Source of the DNA: a virus
Reading direction: 5' to 3' (one strand)
Length of the DNA stretch: 64,000 nucleotides
IMG/VR virus record: IMGVR_UViG_3300011113_000640
Coordinates: 62,001-126,000 of that record
In this document: piece after piece, positions 49,400 to 58,014 of the stretch
How the letters are laid out: every line of letters begins with the position of its first letter
Numbering within the stretch: position 1 is the stretch's first letter
Notes under the pieces: model-generated
The model's input: the letters and a program-made list of their open reading frames with translations, nothing else
Databases searched by the model: none
Told to the model about the DNA's origin: nothing
Program-made: the position numbers and the translations under genes

Positions 49400-50378
49400 T
49401 CAATATACTCTGATAATTATTTGCATTATAGTCTGCCACAAGATTAATTTGGTACAGTAATTCTTGCAGTTGATCATTGGGCATGGCACTTATGCGGCGT
49501 ATTTCTTCTTGGATCATGTCAAACCGCCGATCGGTGTTGGGTTCTTGATCATAGCTTTCGTTGATCCAGGGTCTGAATGTGCGAAATCCTATATTTTTCA
49601 AATGCTCCAGTTGACCATGTGTGCCCATCAAAATAAAAGGTTTGCCTGCGTATAAACATCTAGTGGTTTTTTCCGTCCACCAACCATTTTCATAAGCATT
49701 AGTTTCAAGCACCACATCTATATGACATAGTCCAAAGATGTTGTGATAATCTTTGAGTGCCATGTAATCATCCAAACGACCGTTGTATCCTGAAATAATT
49801 TTTTTCAACTGTTGAGAATGTCTGTTGTGCAACCATTCCATCTGCCGAGGGTAATGATTTATAACCGCATCCATCTGTTGTTCTACCCATTTTATACTAG
49901 GATGAAAGGCCACCACACTGTGTTCAGTCATCTCGGTTTCTAGAAAATACGCCATCAACAGTCGATGAGGGGTGTATCTGCCATAAAATCCACCAAACAG
50001 TTTTGCATTTGAATTTCGTTGACACTTGTCTTTTTGTACATATATTATAGCATGATCAAAACTGCTGCTGGGTGCAGTGATTACAGTGACCCAATCACTT
50101 TCGGTAAGAGGCCAATGATCCCATATTTCAAGAATCATCCTTGATCGAGGTATATCATATGTGGTTGATATGTATTCGCACACCCGATCAAATGCTACCA
50201 TCTTAAACGGATGACCATCTTCGGCAAAATTAAATCTTACAGTTTTTGTTTTTAATTGTTCTCTCAGTTCATGTAAGGTTCTATACAATTCTTGAAGATG
50301 AAAACAATATCCATCAATTTCTATAAACCCAATGCCGCGAATCGTAATTTCTGTGTCAGTGACTGTTACGCAATCCAT
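49365..50378 (-). CDS. Glycosyltransferase-like protein (paralogue 2)
   Basis: The C-terminal half ('VLETNAYENGWWTEKTTRCLYAGKPFILMGTHGQLEHLKNIGFRTF', then 'ESYDQEPNTDRRFDMI') aligns with the genes at 18498 and 63582. The 'TEK' and G-K-PF elements are like the GT-B donor-binding region. The N-terminal half is different. The ATG follows the IscU stop directly. It could modify host surface glycans or phage components. Confidence 0.7.
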   Translation of the reverse strand: MDCVTVTDTEITIRGIGFIEIDGYCFHLQELYRTLHELREQLKTKTVRFNFAEDGHPFKMVAFDRVCEYISTTYDIPRSRMILEIWDHWPLTESDWVTVITAPSSSFDHAIIYVQKDKCQRNSNAKLFGGFYGRYTPHRLLMAYFLETEMTEHSVVAFHPSIKWVEQQMDAVINHYPRQMEWLHNRHSQQLKKIISGYNGRLDDYMALKDYHNIFGLCHIDVVLETNAYENGWWTEKTTRCLYAGKPFILMGTHGQLEHLKNIGFRTFRPWINESYDQEPNTDRRFDMIQEEIRRISAMPNDQLQELLYQINLVADYNANNYQSILNDYKRKFDNSN

Positions 50379-50765
50379 CTATGATTCGCCTAGATGTTTT
50401 CTCTTATAATCTTCAATAGCAGCCTTGATCGCGTCCTCAGCCAGGATGGAGCAATGGATCTTAACGGGCGGTAAGGCAAGTTCTTCTGCAATCTGTGAGT
50501 TCTTAATCTCTCCTGCCTGCTCCAACGTTTTGCCCTTGACCCACTCTGTGACAAGTGAGGAGCTCGCAATAGCTGAACCGCAACCGTAAGTTTTAAATTT
50601 CGCATCTTGGATGACACCATCTTGTACCCTTATTTGCAGTTTCATCACGTCGCCACAGGCCGGAGCACCAACCATGCCGGTACCTACATTGACATCGCCA
50701 GTATCCATCTTGCCCACGTTGCGTGGATTCTCATAGTGATCAATTACTTTTTCTGAATAGGCCAT
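50379..50765 (-). CDS. iscU: IscU-like Fe-S cluster scaffold
   Basis: The three scaffold cysteines are in 'GAPACGDV', 'YGCGSAIASSS' and 'IHCSILAEDA'; the conserved Asp follows the first. The 128 residues match IscU. It builds 2Fe-2S or 4Fe-4S clusters; a cysteine desulfurase must come from the host. It has its own promoter (50783-50811) and AGGAG. The nearby radical SAM protein and A-type carrier suggest a coordinated set. Confidence 0.94.
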   Translation of the reverse strand: MAYSEKVIDHYENPRNVGKMDTGDVNVGTGMVGAPACGDVMKLQIRVQDGVIQDAKFKTYGCGSAIASSSLVTEWVKGKTLEQAGEIKNSQIAEELALPPVKIHCSILAEDAIKAAIEDYKRKHLGES

Positions 50766-50782
50766 TTGACTCTCCTAGTAAT

Positions 50783-50811
50783 ATTATAACACTGTATGTA
50801 AGTATTTACAA
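50783..50811 (-). promoter_or_regulatory. Sigma70-like promoter of iscU (TTGTAA-17-TATAAT)
   Basis: On the minus strand TTGTAA (50811-50806), 17 bp, TATAAT (50788-50783), then AGGAG and the iscU ATG. A GTAAATAC overlaps the -35 and could act later in infection. Confidence 0.65.
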
Positions 50812-50820
50812 CCTTTTTGA

Positions 50821-51720
50821 TTAAACCGGTTCCAGGGTATATTGTTTTCGGGCTTCTTTTTTGCTGACAGCAAACAATCTGTTTTTGTAGTCTAAACTTT
50901 CTGGACAAAATTTACACATTTCTAATTGATCGTCAATGGTAGACAAAAAGTCCTGGCCTCGTTGTGCATATTCATATGGCGATAAGGGTTGGTAGGAATT
51001 TAAAATAGCTCTATCTTCGTCTGAGATATCAAATCGATGTTGATGGTCAAACTCTGGAAATAGTGCTGCCGGTCCACATTTATACAGCCGGCCTTTGATC
51101 ATGTGATAATTTTTATGTCTGCGGAATCCGCAACTGTTGTGGGCCACTTCGGGTCTGCTGTTGTGAAGTGTAAATTTACCTGATTGGTCACGTTTGATTG
51201 CACTATCGTAAAAATCATATTGTATCCACAACGGGATGGCAACTTTGTTTTCATCAATCCAGGCAATATGAGCACCAAACTCGTTGCGAGGATCATCTTT
51301 TTCTACTTTTGTAATTTTACCTCGAAGAAACTTGTGAACTTCAGCTTCAAATTCATCAATGGTATTGGGATTATGCCAACTGATGCCCATCCAATTGCCA
51401 TTGACCTGTAGTGCTTCGTACAGTCCCTTTACGTTGTTTAAACGTGTGCCATTTGAAAGTATCTGCACATTGGTTCCAAATATGCGATTGAGTCCATGGA
51501 TCCAATCCATGATGTCAGGATTCAACAAGGGTTCACCACCCAGGAGCACCATGTGATCAATGTCCACATACTCGGCCCATTTTTCATAGTCAGCTTCGTA
51601 ATCTGCCCAGCGTTGCCAGCCAGCGAAATTGTAGTTGTTGAAACGGTTGCAACCTTCACAGGTAAGGTTACACACATTGGTTATGTAAAACTCAATTTTT
51701 GAAAATTTGTGTTTGATCAC
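50821..51720 (-). CDS. Radical SAM protein A
   Basis: The 4Fe-4S motif C-x3-C-x2-C ('CNLTCEGC') lies at residues 17-24, followed by 'VLLGGEPLLNPD' (the GGE motif of radical SAM enzymes). A second Cys set near the C-terminus ('CGFRRH', 'YKCGPA', 'MCKFCPE') suggests a SPASM-like auxiliary cluster. The substrate is unknown. The GTG start overlaps the upstream stop (GTGA). IscU follows 56 nt downstream. Confidence 0.85.
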   Translation of the reverse strand: MIKHKFSKIEFYITNVCNLTCEGCNRFNNYNFAGWQRWADYEADYEKWAEYVDIDHMVLLGGEPLLNPDIMDWIHGLNRIFGTNVQILSNGTRLNNVKGLYEALQVNGNWMGISWHNPNTIDEFEAEVHKFLRGKITKVEKDDPRNEFGAHIAWIDENKVAIPLWIQYDFYDSAIKRDQSGKFTLHNSRPEVAHNSCGFRRHKNYHMIKGRLYKCGPAALFPEFDHQHRFDISDEDRAILNSYQPLSPYEYAQRGQDFLSTIDDQLEMCKFCPESLDYKNRLFAVSKKEARKQYTLEPV

Positions 51721-52058
51721 TGACGACGTTTCATTGCTGCTTTGGCGTTGGAATCTACCACGGCACGAGCTTGATCCACACTCATGCCTGTGGTGGCCTC
51801 AGTGTCACCTTTGAAGCGAACCACGCCTGAGTTGGGTTCCAACGGTTCTAGCAAATTTTTCAATGGATCTTGTGTGATCAAATCGGCTAGTGTCTCTGGT
51901 GTAAGCTCGACACCCACGCTTTTGGCTGCTTGGATATAAGCATCCTGGCTGATCTGCTTGCGAGCAGATTCGTCCTTGGCTCGATCAACAAGAAACTTGG
52001 TTATGGCTACTAACTTGTCGGCGTTGGGACGGGTTTCAGCAAACTCACGAATTAACAT
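51717..52058 (-). CDS. 113-residue helical phage protein
   Basis: This helical protein ('LVAITKFLVDRAKDESARKQISQDAYIQAAKSVGVELTPETLADLI') is coupled to the previous gene (TAATG). It lies among probable head proteins. No motif was recognised. Confidence 0.6.
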   Translation of the reverse strand: MLIREFAETRPNADKLVAITKFLVDRAKDESARKQISQDAYIQAAKSVGVELTPETLADLITQDPLKNLLEPLEPNSGVVRFKGDTEATTGMSVDQARAVVDSNAKAAMKRRQ

Positions 52059-52951
52059 TATCTACGGGCACGACCCAATGATGCGGCTGGTGTTTCTGCA
52101 CCGGGCTCTTCAATGTCAATGTCAGTGACATCAATTTCTTCTTCACCGGGCGCTGGTAACTCGGCTGGCATTTCGGCACCAAGGTCTGCGCCCATGTCGG
52201 CGCCTGGTACTGTAGGAGCTTGACCTGTGACCACACCCAAGGCAGCTTCCAACTGTGTCTTGGCGCCTTGTAAGTTTTGCAACAGGCCTGCTAGAGCAGC
52301 TGTGGCATCGGTGTTGAACTGCATGGCCTGATCCGTGCCAACTTCGTTCTTGATCTGATCTACCAGGGCTGGTAGGTCTTTGAACTGCATGGCCGAGATC
52401 TGTTCGCTCATTTTCTGTACTTGATCAACCATATCTTGGCTGGCCAAGACCACTTGAGCTTGCTGAACTTCACTGGCTTCTTTGAGTCGTTGACGAAGAC
52501 TTCTACGACCTTCCATGGTAGGCACGTTCATGCCACGTTGTAAGTCAGCTTTTTGTTTGTTGAGATCAGTGACTTGCTTTTCAATGTCACGGATTTGATC
52601 TTGTTTGTTGCGTTTGTCCTGGGCCACCTGAGCACTCTGCAGAGCCGCTTGTTTGCGTGGATCCACCGGCGCTGTGGCAGGTGCCATGGCCTGTGTGGCC
52701 AGAGCCTGTTCCATGACTACCAATTTCAAATAAGCAGGATTTTGTTCACTGTGATGGAATTCCGGAGTCCGACGATGTTCAGCTATCATGCCACGCACAC
52801 GCTTGAGCATGCCGCGGGCTTGCGATGGGGTTATCTGGTCAAATTTGACGGTATTGCCAAAGTAGCTTTCAAATACTTTAGCGGCTTGTTTTGTTGGGTT
52901 GGCCGCGGCCAATTCGTTGAGTTTCATCTTCAAATCCTCGTTGTTGAACAT
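52058..52951 (-). CDS. Probable virion/scaffold-type coiled-coil protein
   Basis: The start is MFNNEDLKMKLNELAAANPTKQ at 52951; an in-frame GTG at 52969 is possible. The N-terminal 100 residues are a recognisable phage motif region ('AAKVFESYFG ... ARGMLKRVRGMIAEHRRTPEFHHSEQNPAYLKLVVMEQAL'). Coiled-coil and Gln/Ala-rich regions and an acidic C-terminus follow. This resembles phage prohead-core or internal head proteins; the role is inferred. Confidence 0.65.
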   Translation of the reverse strand: MFNNEDLKMKLNELAAANPTKQAAKVFESYFGNTVKFDQITPSQARGMLKRVRGMIAEHRRTPEFHHSEQNPAYLKLVVMEQALATQAMAPATAPVDPRKQAALQSAQVAQDKRNKQDQIRDIEKQVTDLNKQKADLQRGMNVPTMEGRRSLRQRLKEASEVQQAQVVLASQDMVDQVQKMSEQISAMQFKDLPALVDQIKNEVGTDQAMQFNTDATAALAGLLQNLQGAKTQLEAALGVVTGQAPTVPGADMGADLGAEMPAELPAPGEEEIDVTDIDIEEPGAETPAASLGRARR

Positions 52952-53375
52952 ATTTAGCCCACTTGACACATTTGGTCAGTTGATTTTCCAAGTGTTTTTT
53001 GTGGATGATCTTGCTTTCCAGCTTGGCCAAAATAGTTTCGCGCAACACAGGATCACGGCTACGATCACCAATGCCGGCTCTAGTGGCTATGTCATGGGTC
53101 AAATAAGCCAATTTGCGGTCGGTTTCTAATAGTTCTCGGGCAGTGTTGTAGGCACGATTTTTGTCGGCTATGCACCAGCTGAGTGCTGAACGAGTAGAGC
53201 TGAATGTGCCCACTTCGGTGGCCGAGCAAAACACTGTATAACCTGTTTTCGCCGGTGAGATCCTGTAGCGATCAAACACTTGATAAATTCCATCGTCATT
53301 TTGGTAAATTACATTGGGCATGAGATCGCGAAATTCCTGGCGGAACATGCGCTCAACATCTTGTTCTCGAATCAT
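52878..53375 (-). CDS. 165-residue phage protein, overlapping next gene
   Basis: The start is MIREQDVERMFRQEF at 53375, overlapping the preceding stop (ATGA). A helical segment 'LAYLTHDIATRAGIGDRSRDP' and a basic C-terminus are visible. The last 74 nt overlap the following gene in another frame. Function unknown; probably head or neck related. Confidence 0.6.
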   Translation of the reverse strand: MIREQDVERMFRQEFRDLMPNVIYQNDDGIYQVFDRYRISPAKTGYTVFCSATEVGTFSSTRSALSWCIADKNRAYNTARELLETDRKLAYLTHDIATRAGIGDRSRDPVLRETILAKLESKIIHKKHLENQLTKCVKWAKYVQQRGFEDETQRIGRGQPNKTSR

Positions 53376-53635
53376 TTCAATACGTAGTTGGTGACCAGAT
53401 ATATCACAGCGGCTGTCAGGGCACCAATCAGGCCCACACCCCAACCTATGAGTTGGTCTGTGCGTTTTTCACTCATGCGTTGCACCATGTCATGCACTTC
53501 ACGCAACAGGGTTTCCAGGTGGTTGATCTTGCCATCCACATGCTCAAATCTGGCTTCCAGCTGGTTGTAGCGTTCGGCACACAGTTCCACGTGTGCTTCC
53601 AGGCTCTTCTTTTCAATTTCAGTGGCTTCGCTCAT
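53372..53635 (-). CDS. Membrane-anchored helical protein
   Basis: The start is MSEATEIEKKSLE at 53635. A coiled coil ('ERYNQLEARFEHVDGKINHLETLLREVHDMV') precedes a C-terminal membrane helix (LIGWGVGLIGALTAAVIYLVTNYVL). CATAAATA lies 7 nt before the ATG, leaving no ribosome site. It resembles holin-like or haemolysin XhlA-type small proteins, which have the same coiled coil plus helix. A lysis role is possible. Confidence 0.65.
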   Translation of the reverse strand: MSEATEIEKKSLEAHVELCAERYNQLEARFEHVDGKINHLETLLREVHDMVQRMSEKRTDQLIGWGVGLIGALTAAVIYLVTNYVLK

Positions 53636-53637
53636 GA

Positions 53638-54066
53638 TCAAGTATTTATGGACATAGGTGCGAACCAAATATTCTGACGTGGGCCCAAGGTCACTAGATA
53701 AGGGTCAACGTCAGGGTCGTTGTTTAATGCTATCAACATGGGCACACCTTCTGCGTCTGCACGCAGAACCTGTGTAGGGTCATCTTCAGCACCATAGATA
53801 CCTTCGCTTTCGGTTTCAAATTCAAACATCCAGCGTGTGCCCGTGATGTCCAACACTGGATCAGTAAGGTCAAACAACTGTGTGCGCAGGCCCAGTATTT
53901 GTGTTATGGTTTCCCAGTTGCGTTGTTGATTGCGGCTGCGATTCCAACTTTCAGTGTCACGGATTTCCTGGCCAGCGCGGTCATGAAATGGCATGCGTGT
54001 GATCTTGCAGTGTCCTGTGACTCCGGTGGCCGTGATATCAAACAGGGTTTGGCACATGTATCTCAT
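53638..54066 (-). CDS. 142-residue phage protein
   Basis: The N-terminal half is basic ('CKITRMPFHDRAGQEIRDTESWNRSRNQQRNWETITQILGLRTQ') and the rest is beta-rich. It lies with probable head or neck genes and is coupled to the previous one (ATGA). No domain was recognised. Confidence 0.6.
   Translation of the reverse strand: MRYMCQTLFDITATGVTGHCKITRMPFHDRAGQEIRDTESWNRSRNQQRNWETITQILGLRTQLFDLTDPVLDITGTRWMFEFETESEGIYGAEDDPTQVLRADAEGVPMLIALNNDPDVDPYLVTLGPRQNIWFAPMSINT
53643..53650 (-). promoter_or_regulatory. CATAAATA 7 nt before ATG (leaderless-type late promoter)
   Basis: CCATAAATA-CTTGATC-ATG on the minus strand, within the end of the preceding gene. It fits the spacing seen at 20569, 25515 and 62598. 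Confidence 0.5.
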
Positions 54067-54314
54067 TCTTGTCGACCTAGTTCATAGATGATTTCCACCT
54101 GTTCGCACAGTCGATCCAGTTCAGGATTGCCTCGACGGGCTTGGAATATGTCCACCCAGCGTTTTTGTGCTTCTAGTTCTTTGAGTTCTTGTTGCAGGTT
54201 GGGATCTTGCCAATGCAACTCTCGTTTGATGGTGCCGGGTTTTCTGGCATACACTGTGCGGCCACCGTCGGGGCTTTCAAATATAGTTACTTCGGTGATT
54301 TTACTGACTTCCAT
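54063..54314 (-). CDS. 83-residue phage protein
   Basis: This small protein has a beta start ('MEVSKITEVTIFESPDGGRTVYARKPG') and helical end. TAAATA lies 4 nt before the ATG, and a TTGACT-16-TACAAT promoter is further upstream. It follows a strong terminator. Function unknown. Confidence 0.6.
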   Translation of the reverse strand: MEVSKITEVTIFESPDGGRTVYARKPGTIKRELHWQDPNLQQELKELEAQKRWVDIFQARRGNPELDRLCEQVEIIYELGRQE

Positions 54315-54318
54315 GATG

Positions 54319-54355
54319 TATTTAACTATTGTAACAGGGTGCTAGATAAAGTCAA
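54319..54355 (-). promoter_or_regulatory. Overlapping early (TTGACT-16-TACAAT) and late (TAAATA) elements
   Basis: On the minus strand TTGACT (54355-54350) and TACAAT (54333-54328) form a sigma70-like promoter; TAAATA (54324-54319) follows and lies 4 nt before the ATG at 54314. Confidence 0.5.
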
Positions 54356-54356
54356 C

Positions 54357-54379
54357 AAAAAACCCGCCGCAGCGGGTTT
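54357..54379 (-). terminator. Intrinsic terminator after the 133-residue gene
   Basis: AAACCCGC-TGCG-GCGGGTTT followed by TTTTG on the minus strand, 24 nt after the stop of the gene at 54403. Confidence 0.85.
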
Positions 54380-54402
54380 GATGTGATAACAAATTCAACT
54401 GA

Positions 54403-54804
54403 TTAGATATCAGCCTGGTTTGTGAATGCGGCTGTGCCAGTGGCAGAGCTGATACCATAAGCACCGGCATTTGCACCTTGTGCAGCAGCCAAAGCAAGAG
54501 CAACGTTGGCAAATGCGCCAGTTGGATATACACCAACTGCAATGGTGGTTGTTGTTGGAACTTGATACAAAGCAACCGTGGTTGTCTGTTGCAACGCTTG
54601 TAACACGTTACCAACAAAACCATTTACACCACCTTGTGCAACCAAAGTTGCATTAGCTGTAAAAGTGTAAAAGTCTAACTTGGGACCGGCTACTTGAACA
54701 GGACCTTGAGCAACAATGTTAGCACCTTGAGCAACTGTACCGTTGAGCTCGTCTGTTGCGAATACTGGTTGTGTACTACCAGAAACTTTAGTGATAAATG
54801 CCAT
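54403..54804 (-). CDS. Probable abundant virion protein (133 residues)
   Basis: This Ala/Thr/Val/Gly-rich protein ('VFATDELNGTVAQGANIVAQGPVQVAGPKLDFYTF') has no Cys or Trp-rich catalytic motif. It is a monocistronic unit with TATAAATA, AAGGAG and a strong terminator, which suggests high late expression, as for a head decoration or tail tube-like protein. The family was not recognised. Confidence 0.7.
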   Translation of the reverse strand: MAFITKVSGSTQPVFATDELNGTVAQGANIVAQGPVQVAGPKLDFYTFTANATLVAQGGVNGFVGNVLQALQQTTTVALYQVPTTTTIAVGVYPTGAFANVALALAAAQGANAGAYGISSATGTAAFTNQADI

Positions 54805-54844
54805 TTTAAATCTCCTTAATATATGGCCACAATGGGCCTACTTT

Positions 54845-54852
54845 TATTTATA
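54845..54852 (-). promoter_or_regulatory. T4-type late promoter TATAAATA of the 54403 gene
   Basis: Exact TATAAATA on the minus strand, 40 nt before the ATG, with AAGGAG close to the start. This is the cleanest late transcription unit in the window. Confidence 0.8.
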
Positions 54853-54873
54853 CCTTTTGGAGAAAATCTGGAG

Positions 54874-56751
54874 TTAGGTGACCAGATTTGGGTTGTTTAA
54901 GATGCGGTTTCCGGCACTGAACCCAAAGCGATTTACCAACTTGGCACGTCCGGCATCGGTGGCTAGGACCCAGCCTTCTTGTCCGGGTTGTTGGCGATCC
55001 AACTGTGCCAGCATGTCCATCTTGATTTCATGCAACAGCAAGAACGCTGTGAATGCGGCTGTGATGCCCGACATGTTGCTTCTGGGGCTCTGCAGGTATT
55101 CCACTATGTTGTTGTATTTTCTTGGAGTTACGTTTTTCTGCAACCAAGCTCCAAAGTCTGGCAATAAATTTTCATAGTCAGTGGTGATCCTGCTGTTGAT
55201 GTAGCGTTTGCACAAGGCAGGCAGGTCACTGAGTTGTGCACCGCGAAGTTCAGCAGGATTGAACAGACCGTTGATGTCAGAACCGTGAGAGCTGACCACT
55301 GCACGCAGTTGATCTACGAGCTTTTTGTTGGGTGTGACATTCTTGATGTCTTTGACCGTGGGCTCAATTATGAGCAAGCCCGGCACTGGATCTAGATTTG
55401 CACTGCGTATGGGTTCTGCTGCGGCATCGGCAGTTTTGTATCGGGTATGCACGGCTATGCCCACTTCACTGTTGCCAATGGCCTGGCCCAATTTACTGGC
55501 GGCCGGAATGCGATATTCCACAAAGTTGGGTTTGAATTCATAGTTGCCCGACACTTCAGGTGGAGTTTCAGTGTACAGCAGATCGCCTTGCAAGTATCCG
55601 CGGAAGTTTTCAGGCGTGGCAGCTTCCAGCATGGGCCATAGTTTAGCATAAATGCCTATCAACTCACCACGTTCCCCGCCACGCTGATTCATGATACCAG
55701 CCAACTGCTGTATACTGGTAGCACGGCCCTCGTAACCTTTGGCACCAAATCCGCTCTTGTCTGTGAGAACAAAACGACCTTGTTCGTCGCGGCCCCAGAT
55801 AATAGCGGGTTTGCCATCCCATTTGACTGTGGTGGTTCGGCGTGTGTCTTCGGCGGCTGCACGTATGATGGCCATGGCTTCTTCTATACCACGTGTGCCG
55901 CGATCAAACACCAGATCTTCTATGTGTGGAATCCTTGCTTCGGCTTCCATCAAAGTGGATTCGATCAAGGGCGTCATGCCTTGATTTACAATCCTGTCTC
56001 TCAGTTTGGCCAAGAAATGCACATCAGTTACAGGTTTGAACAATTCTGCACTTTCCAAGAATGGCAGGCCTTCGCGCTTCATGTGTTCGCGGAAGTCGGC
56101 CAGTTTAGATTCACGTTGAGCATCGGTGCTGAGTGCTTGTAGTATGCTTTCCACCGAAGCTAGGTCTTGCCGGGTGGCTGTTTTATTGAGCAGTAGTTTG
56201 GCCACAGCATCTGGATCATCGGTGATAATTTTGTCTGTGGTACGATCTGCTATGCCAGAGATTTGATTGAGTTTGTAGCCCATGCTCTTGGCTATGCTGT
56301 TCATGAGCACATTGCGTTCTTTGCCTTTGTATTTGGAATCCGCAGGCATGGCACCCAACACAAACTTTGACCATGGCACGTTTTTAAGAAACATAAAGTC
56401 AGTTTGCACGTAGCCCTGTTCTGGTCTACCAGTGATAGGTGTAAGGAAATGCACTGCTGTGCCGCTTTTGCGAACCCACTCATCGGGTTTGAATCCATGA
56501 CTGGCGGCCCATTGTCGGAGTCTTGTTTCCAACTGTTCTTTGGTTACCCGGGTAGAATCTACGGCGATATCTAAATCACCACTGGTGTCTTTGATACCAG
56601 TGCTACCAAGTGTGTTGTTTTGTAGATCCAGCCCAGGCAGCAGTTCTTCCAACCAGGCCAAGGTAGGTTTGACATCAGTCTGGTTGATGCGTTGTGTCAG
56701 ACTACGGCCGTCGGCATCTTTGAATACGTTGCCACCTTCAAAAATGTTCAT
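54874..56751 (-). CDS. Two-domain protein: nucleotidyltransferase plus ligase-like domain
   Basis: The N-terminal part has a nucleotidyltransferase signature, GS (49-50) then DLD (59-61) and a third Asp in 'QTDFMF' (117-122). A second region has 'VKWDGKPAIIWG' (K310), like motif I of covalent DNA/RNA ligases. This is followed by 'FVLTDKSGFGAKGYEGRA' and 'GDLLYTETPP ... YEFKPNFVEY', which could be later motifs. Proteins of this kind occur in T4-like phages (DUF6267-type). A role in RNA or DNA end modification is inferred. ATGA overlap with the upstream gene. Confidence 0.65.
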   Translation of the reverse strand: MNIFEGGNVFKDADGRSLTQRINQTDVKPTLAWLEELLPGLDLQNNTLGSTGIKDTSGDLDIAVDSTRVTKEQLETRLRQWAASHGFKPDEWVRKSGTAVHFLTPITGRPEQGYVQTDFMFLKNVPWSKFVLGAMPADSKYKGKERNVLMNSIAKSMGYKLNQISGIADRTTDKIITDDPDAVAKLLLNKTATRQDLASVESILQALSTDAQRESKLADFREHMKREGLPFLESAELFKPVTDVHFLAKLRDRIVNQGMTPLIESTLMEAEARIPHIEDLVFDRGTRGIEEAMAIIRAAAEDTRRTTTVKWDGKPAIIWGRDEQGRFVLTDKSGFGAKGYEGRATSIQQLAGIMNQRGGERGELIGIYAKLWPMLEAATPENFRGYLQGDLLYTETPPEVSGNYEFKPNFVEYRIPAASKLGQAIGNSEVGIAVHTRYKTADAAAEPIRSANLDPVPGLLIIEPTVKDIKNVTPNKKLVDQLRAVVSSHGSDINGLFNPAELRGAQLSDLPALCKRYINSRITTDYENLLPDFGAWLQKNVTPRKYNNIVEYLQSPRSNMSGITAAFTAFLLLHEIKMDMLAQLDRQQPGQEGWVLATDAGRAKLVNRFGFSAGNRILNNPNLVT

Positions 56752-57755
56752 CGCACTTGCACTCCCATTCTTTGCAACATAGCGTCAACTTCTGCATTGC
56801 CAGTGGATCGAGCTTGATTGGATTTAAATTTGTTGGTCACTGATTTGATAGGGTTTAGATTAACTCCGGCCTGTGTCAGAGCTTGCATAACAGCACCTTG
56901 CTGACTTTGAGCTTGACTGGCAGCAGATAGACTGCTTTGAGGTTCTTCATTTTTCAATGACTGACTGCGTGCTTGTACCCCTGCTATGGCCACTTGTAAG
57001 TACGCACGAATAGCTTCGTCGGCCTGTGGTGTGCCACGTGCTTTGACCACATCATTTAATTTTTTTTCCAATACGGCGGCAATGTTTGGCACGTGTTTTC
57101 TAACGTCGTTCATGGTGATAGCATTGTAACGGCTGTCTCTACTGGCCAGTTGCTGATCTGTCCAGTCTTGGAATGCCTTCTTATAATCCGCCGCATTCAT
57201 TTGTACTGCTTCCTGTAGTTTGCCCTGTTTTTTAAGTTGCGCCAAAATCTGTGCATCTTTGGGATTGTTGGGATCCAAAGGCTTTTGACGTTGTCCTGCA
57301 AAACTCACAGTAGTGCCAGGTTTGCCATAAGTCGGTCGTGCCTTGGAAGCGGTCGACGAGGCAGTTGATTGTGTAGCTGGTTGTGGTGAGGTTTGTTGAG
57401 CAACAGTTGTTACAGCCTGCGACGATGGTTGTGCCAGACTTGCCTGGCGTTGTTGTTGTTGAGTTTGGGCCATCTGCTTGCTCCAACCCTGCATGATCGA
57501 ATTTATATACTGGCCCACGGCTGGGTCCTTTTGCAAGGTCTGGTATTTGTCTGCCCAGTTGGATGAGGGCAAGGCTGACCCTCCTGGACCATAGCCTTGT
57601 TTGCTCAAAGCCGCTGCGCTTTTGGCCGCACTTTTGGCCGCACTGCCTGGGCTTTGTGGTAGGTCTGGACCACCTGCGGCTGAAACCAATCCACGCCCAA
57701 TGTCGCCTAGCAAGCCTTCTTGAACCGGACGTTGAGTTACTTCATAGATTTGCAT
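56748..57755 (-). CDS. Ala/Ser/Gln-rich probable internal head protein
   Basis: The sequence is low-complexity Ala/Ser/Gln/Thr-rich ('QTQQQQRQASLAQPSSQAVTTVAQQ'), with a compact helical region near 195-290 ('NAADYKKAFQDWTDQQLASRDSRYNAITMNDVRKHVPN'). Such proteins are often packaged with DNA or form scaffold cores. ATGA overlap with the next gene. The role is inferred. Confidence 0.6.
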   Translation of the reverse strand: MQIYEVTQRPVQEGLLGDIGRGLVSAAGGPDLPQSPGSAAKSAAKSAAALSKQGYGPGGSALPSSNWADKYQTLQKDPAVGQYINSIMQGWSKQMAQTQQQQRQASLAQPSSQAVTTVAQQTSPQPATQSTASSTASKARPTYGKPGTTVSFAGQRQKPLDPNNPKDAQILAQLKKQGKLQEAVQMNAADYKKAFQDWTDQQLASRDSRYNAITMNDVRKHVPNIAAVLEKKLNDVVKARGTPQADEAIRAYLQVAIAGVQARSQSLKNEEPQSSLSAASQAQSQQGAVMQALTQAGVNLNPIKSVTNKFKSNQARSTGNAEVDAMLQRMGVQVR

Positions 57756-57990
57756 CAGTGCGCCTTACTGTGCGAGTAAATTTGCCAGGGTCACGCTGAT
57801 TGATAGCATTGAGCAGTTTGCGTTTTAAATTTTCAGCCTGTTCTTCAGGATAGGTTTCATCAATCTGCTCCATCAAACGTATGGCACTGGCAATCACGTT
57901 GCTGGCACGGTTTTCTATGACATGGCGCTGATCGCGCTCGATGTACATGGCATCTAATTCTTCTAGTAGACTTCTTGTTTTTTTCTGCAT
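57742..57990 (-). CDS. Small helical charged protein
   Basis: This 82-residue charged helical protein ('LLEELDAMYIERDQRHVIENRASNVIASAIRLMEQIDETYPEEQAENLKRKLL') resembles the small prohead-core proteins of T4-like phages in size and composition only. AATAAATA lies upstream, near the end of the radical SAM gene. Confidence 0.55.
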   Translation of the reverse strand: MQKKTRSLLEELDAMYIERDQRHVIENRASNVIASAIRLMEQIDETYPEEQAENLKRKLLNAINQRDPGKFTRTVRRTDANL

Positions 57991-58014
57991 TTTGGGCCAG
58001 GACCTTTTTATTAT

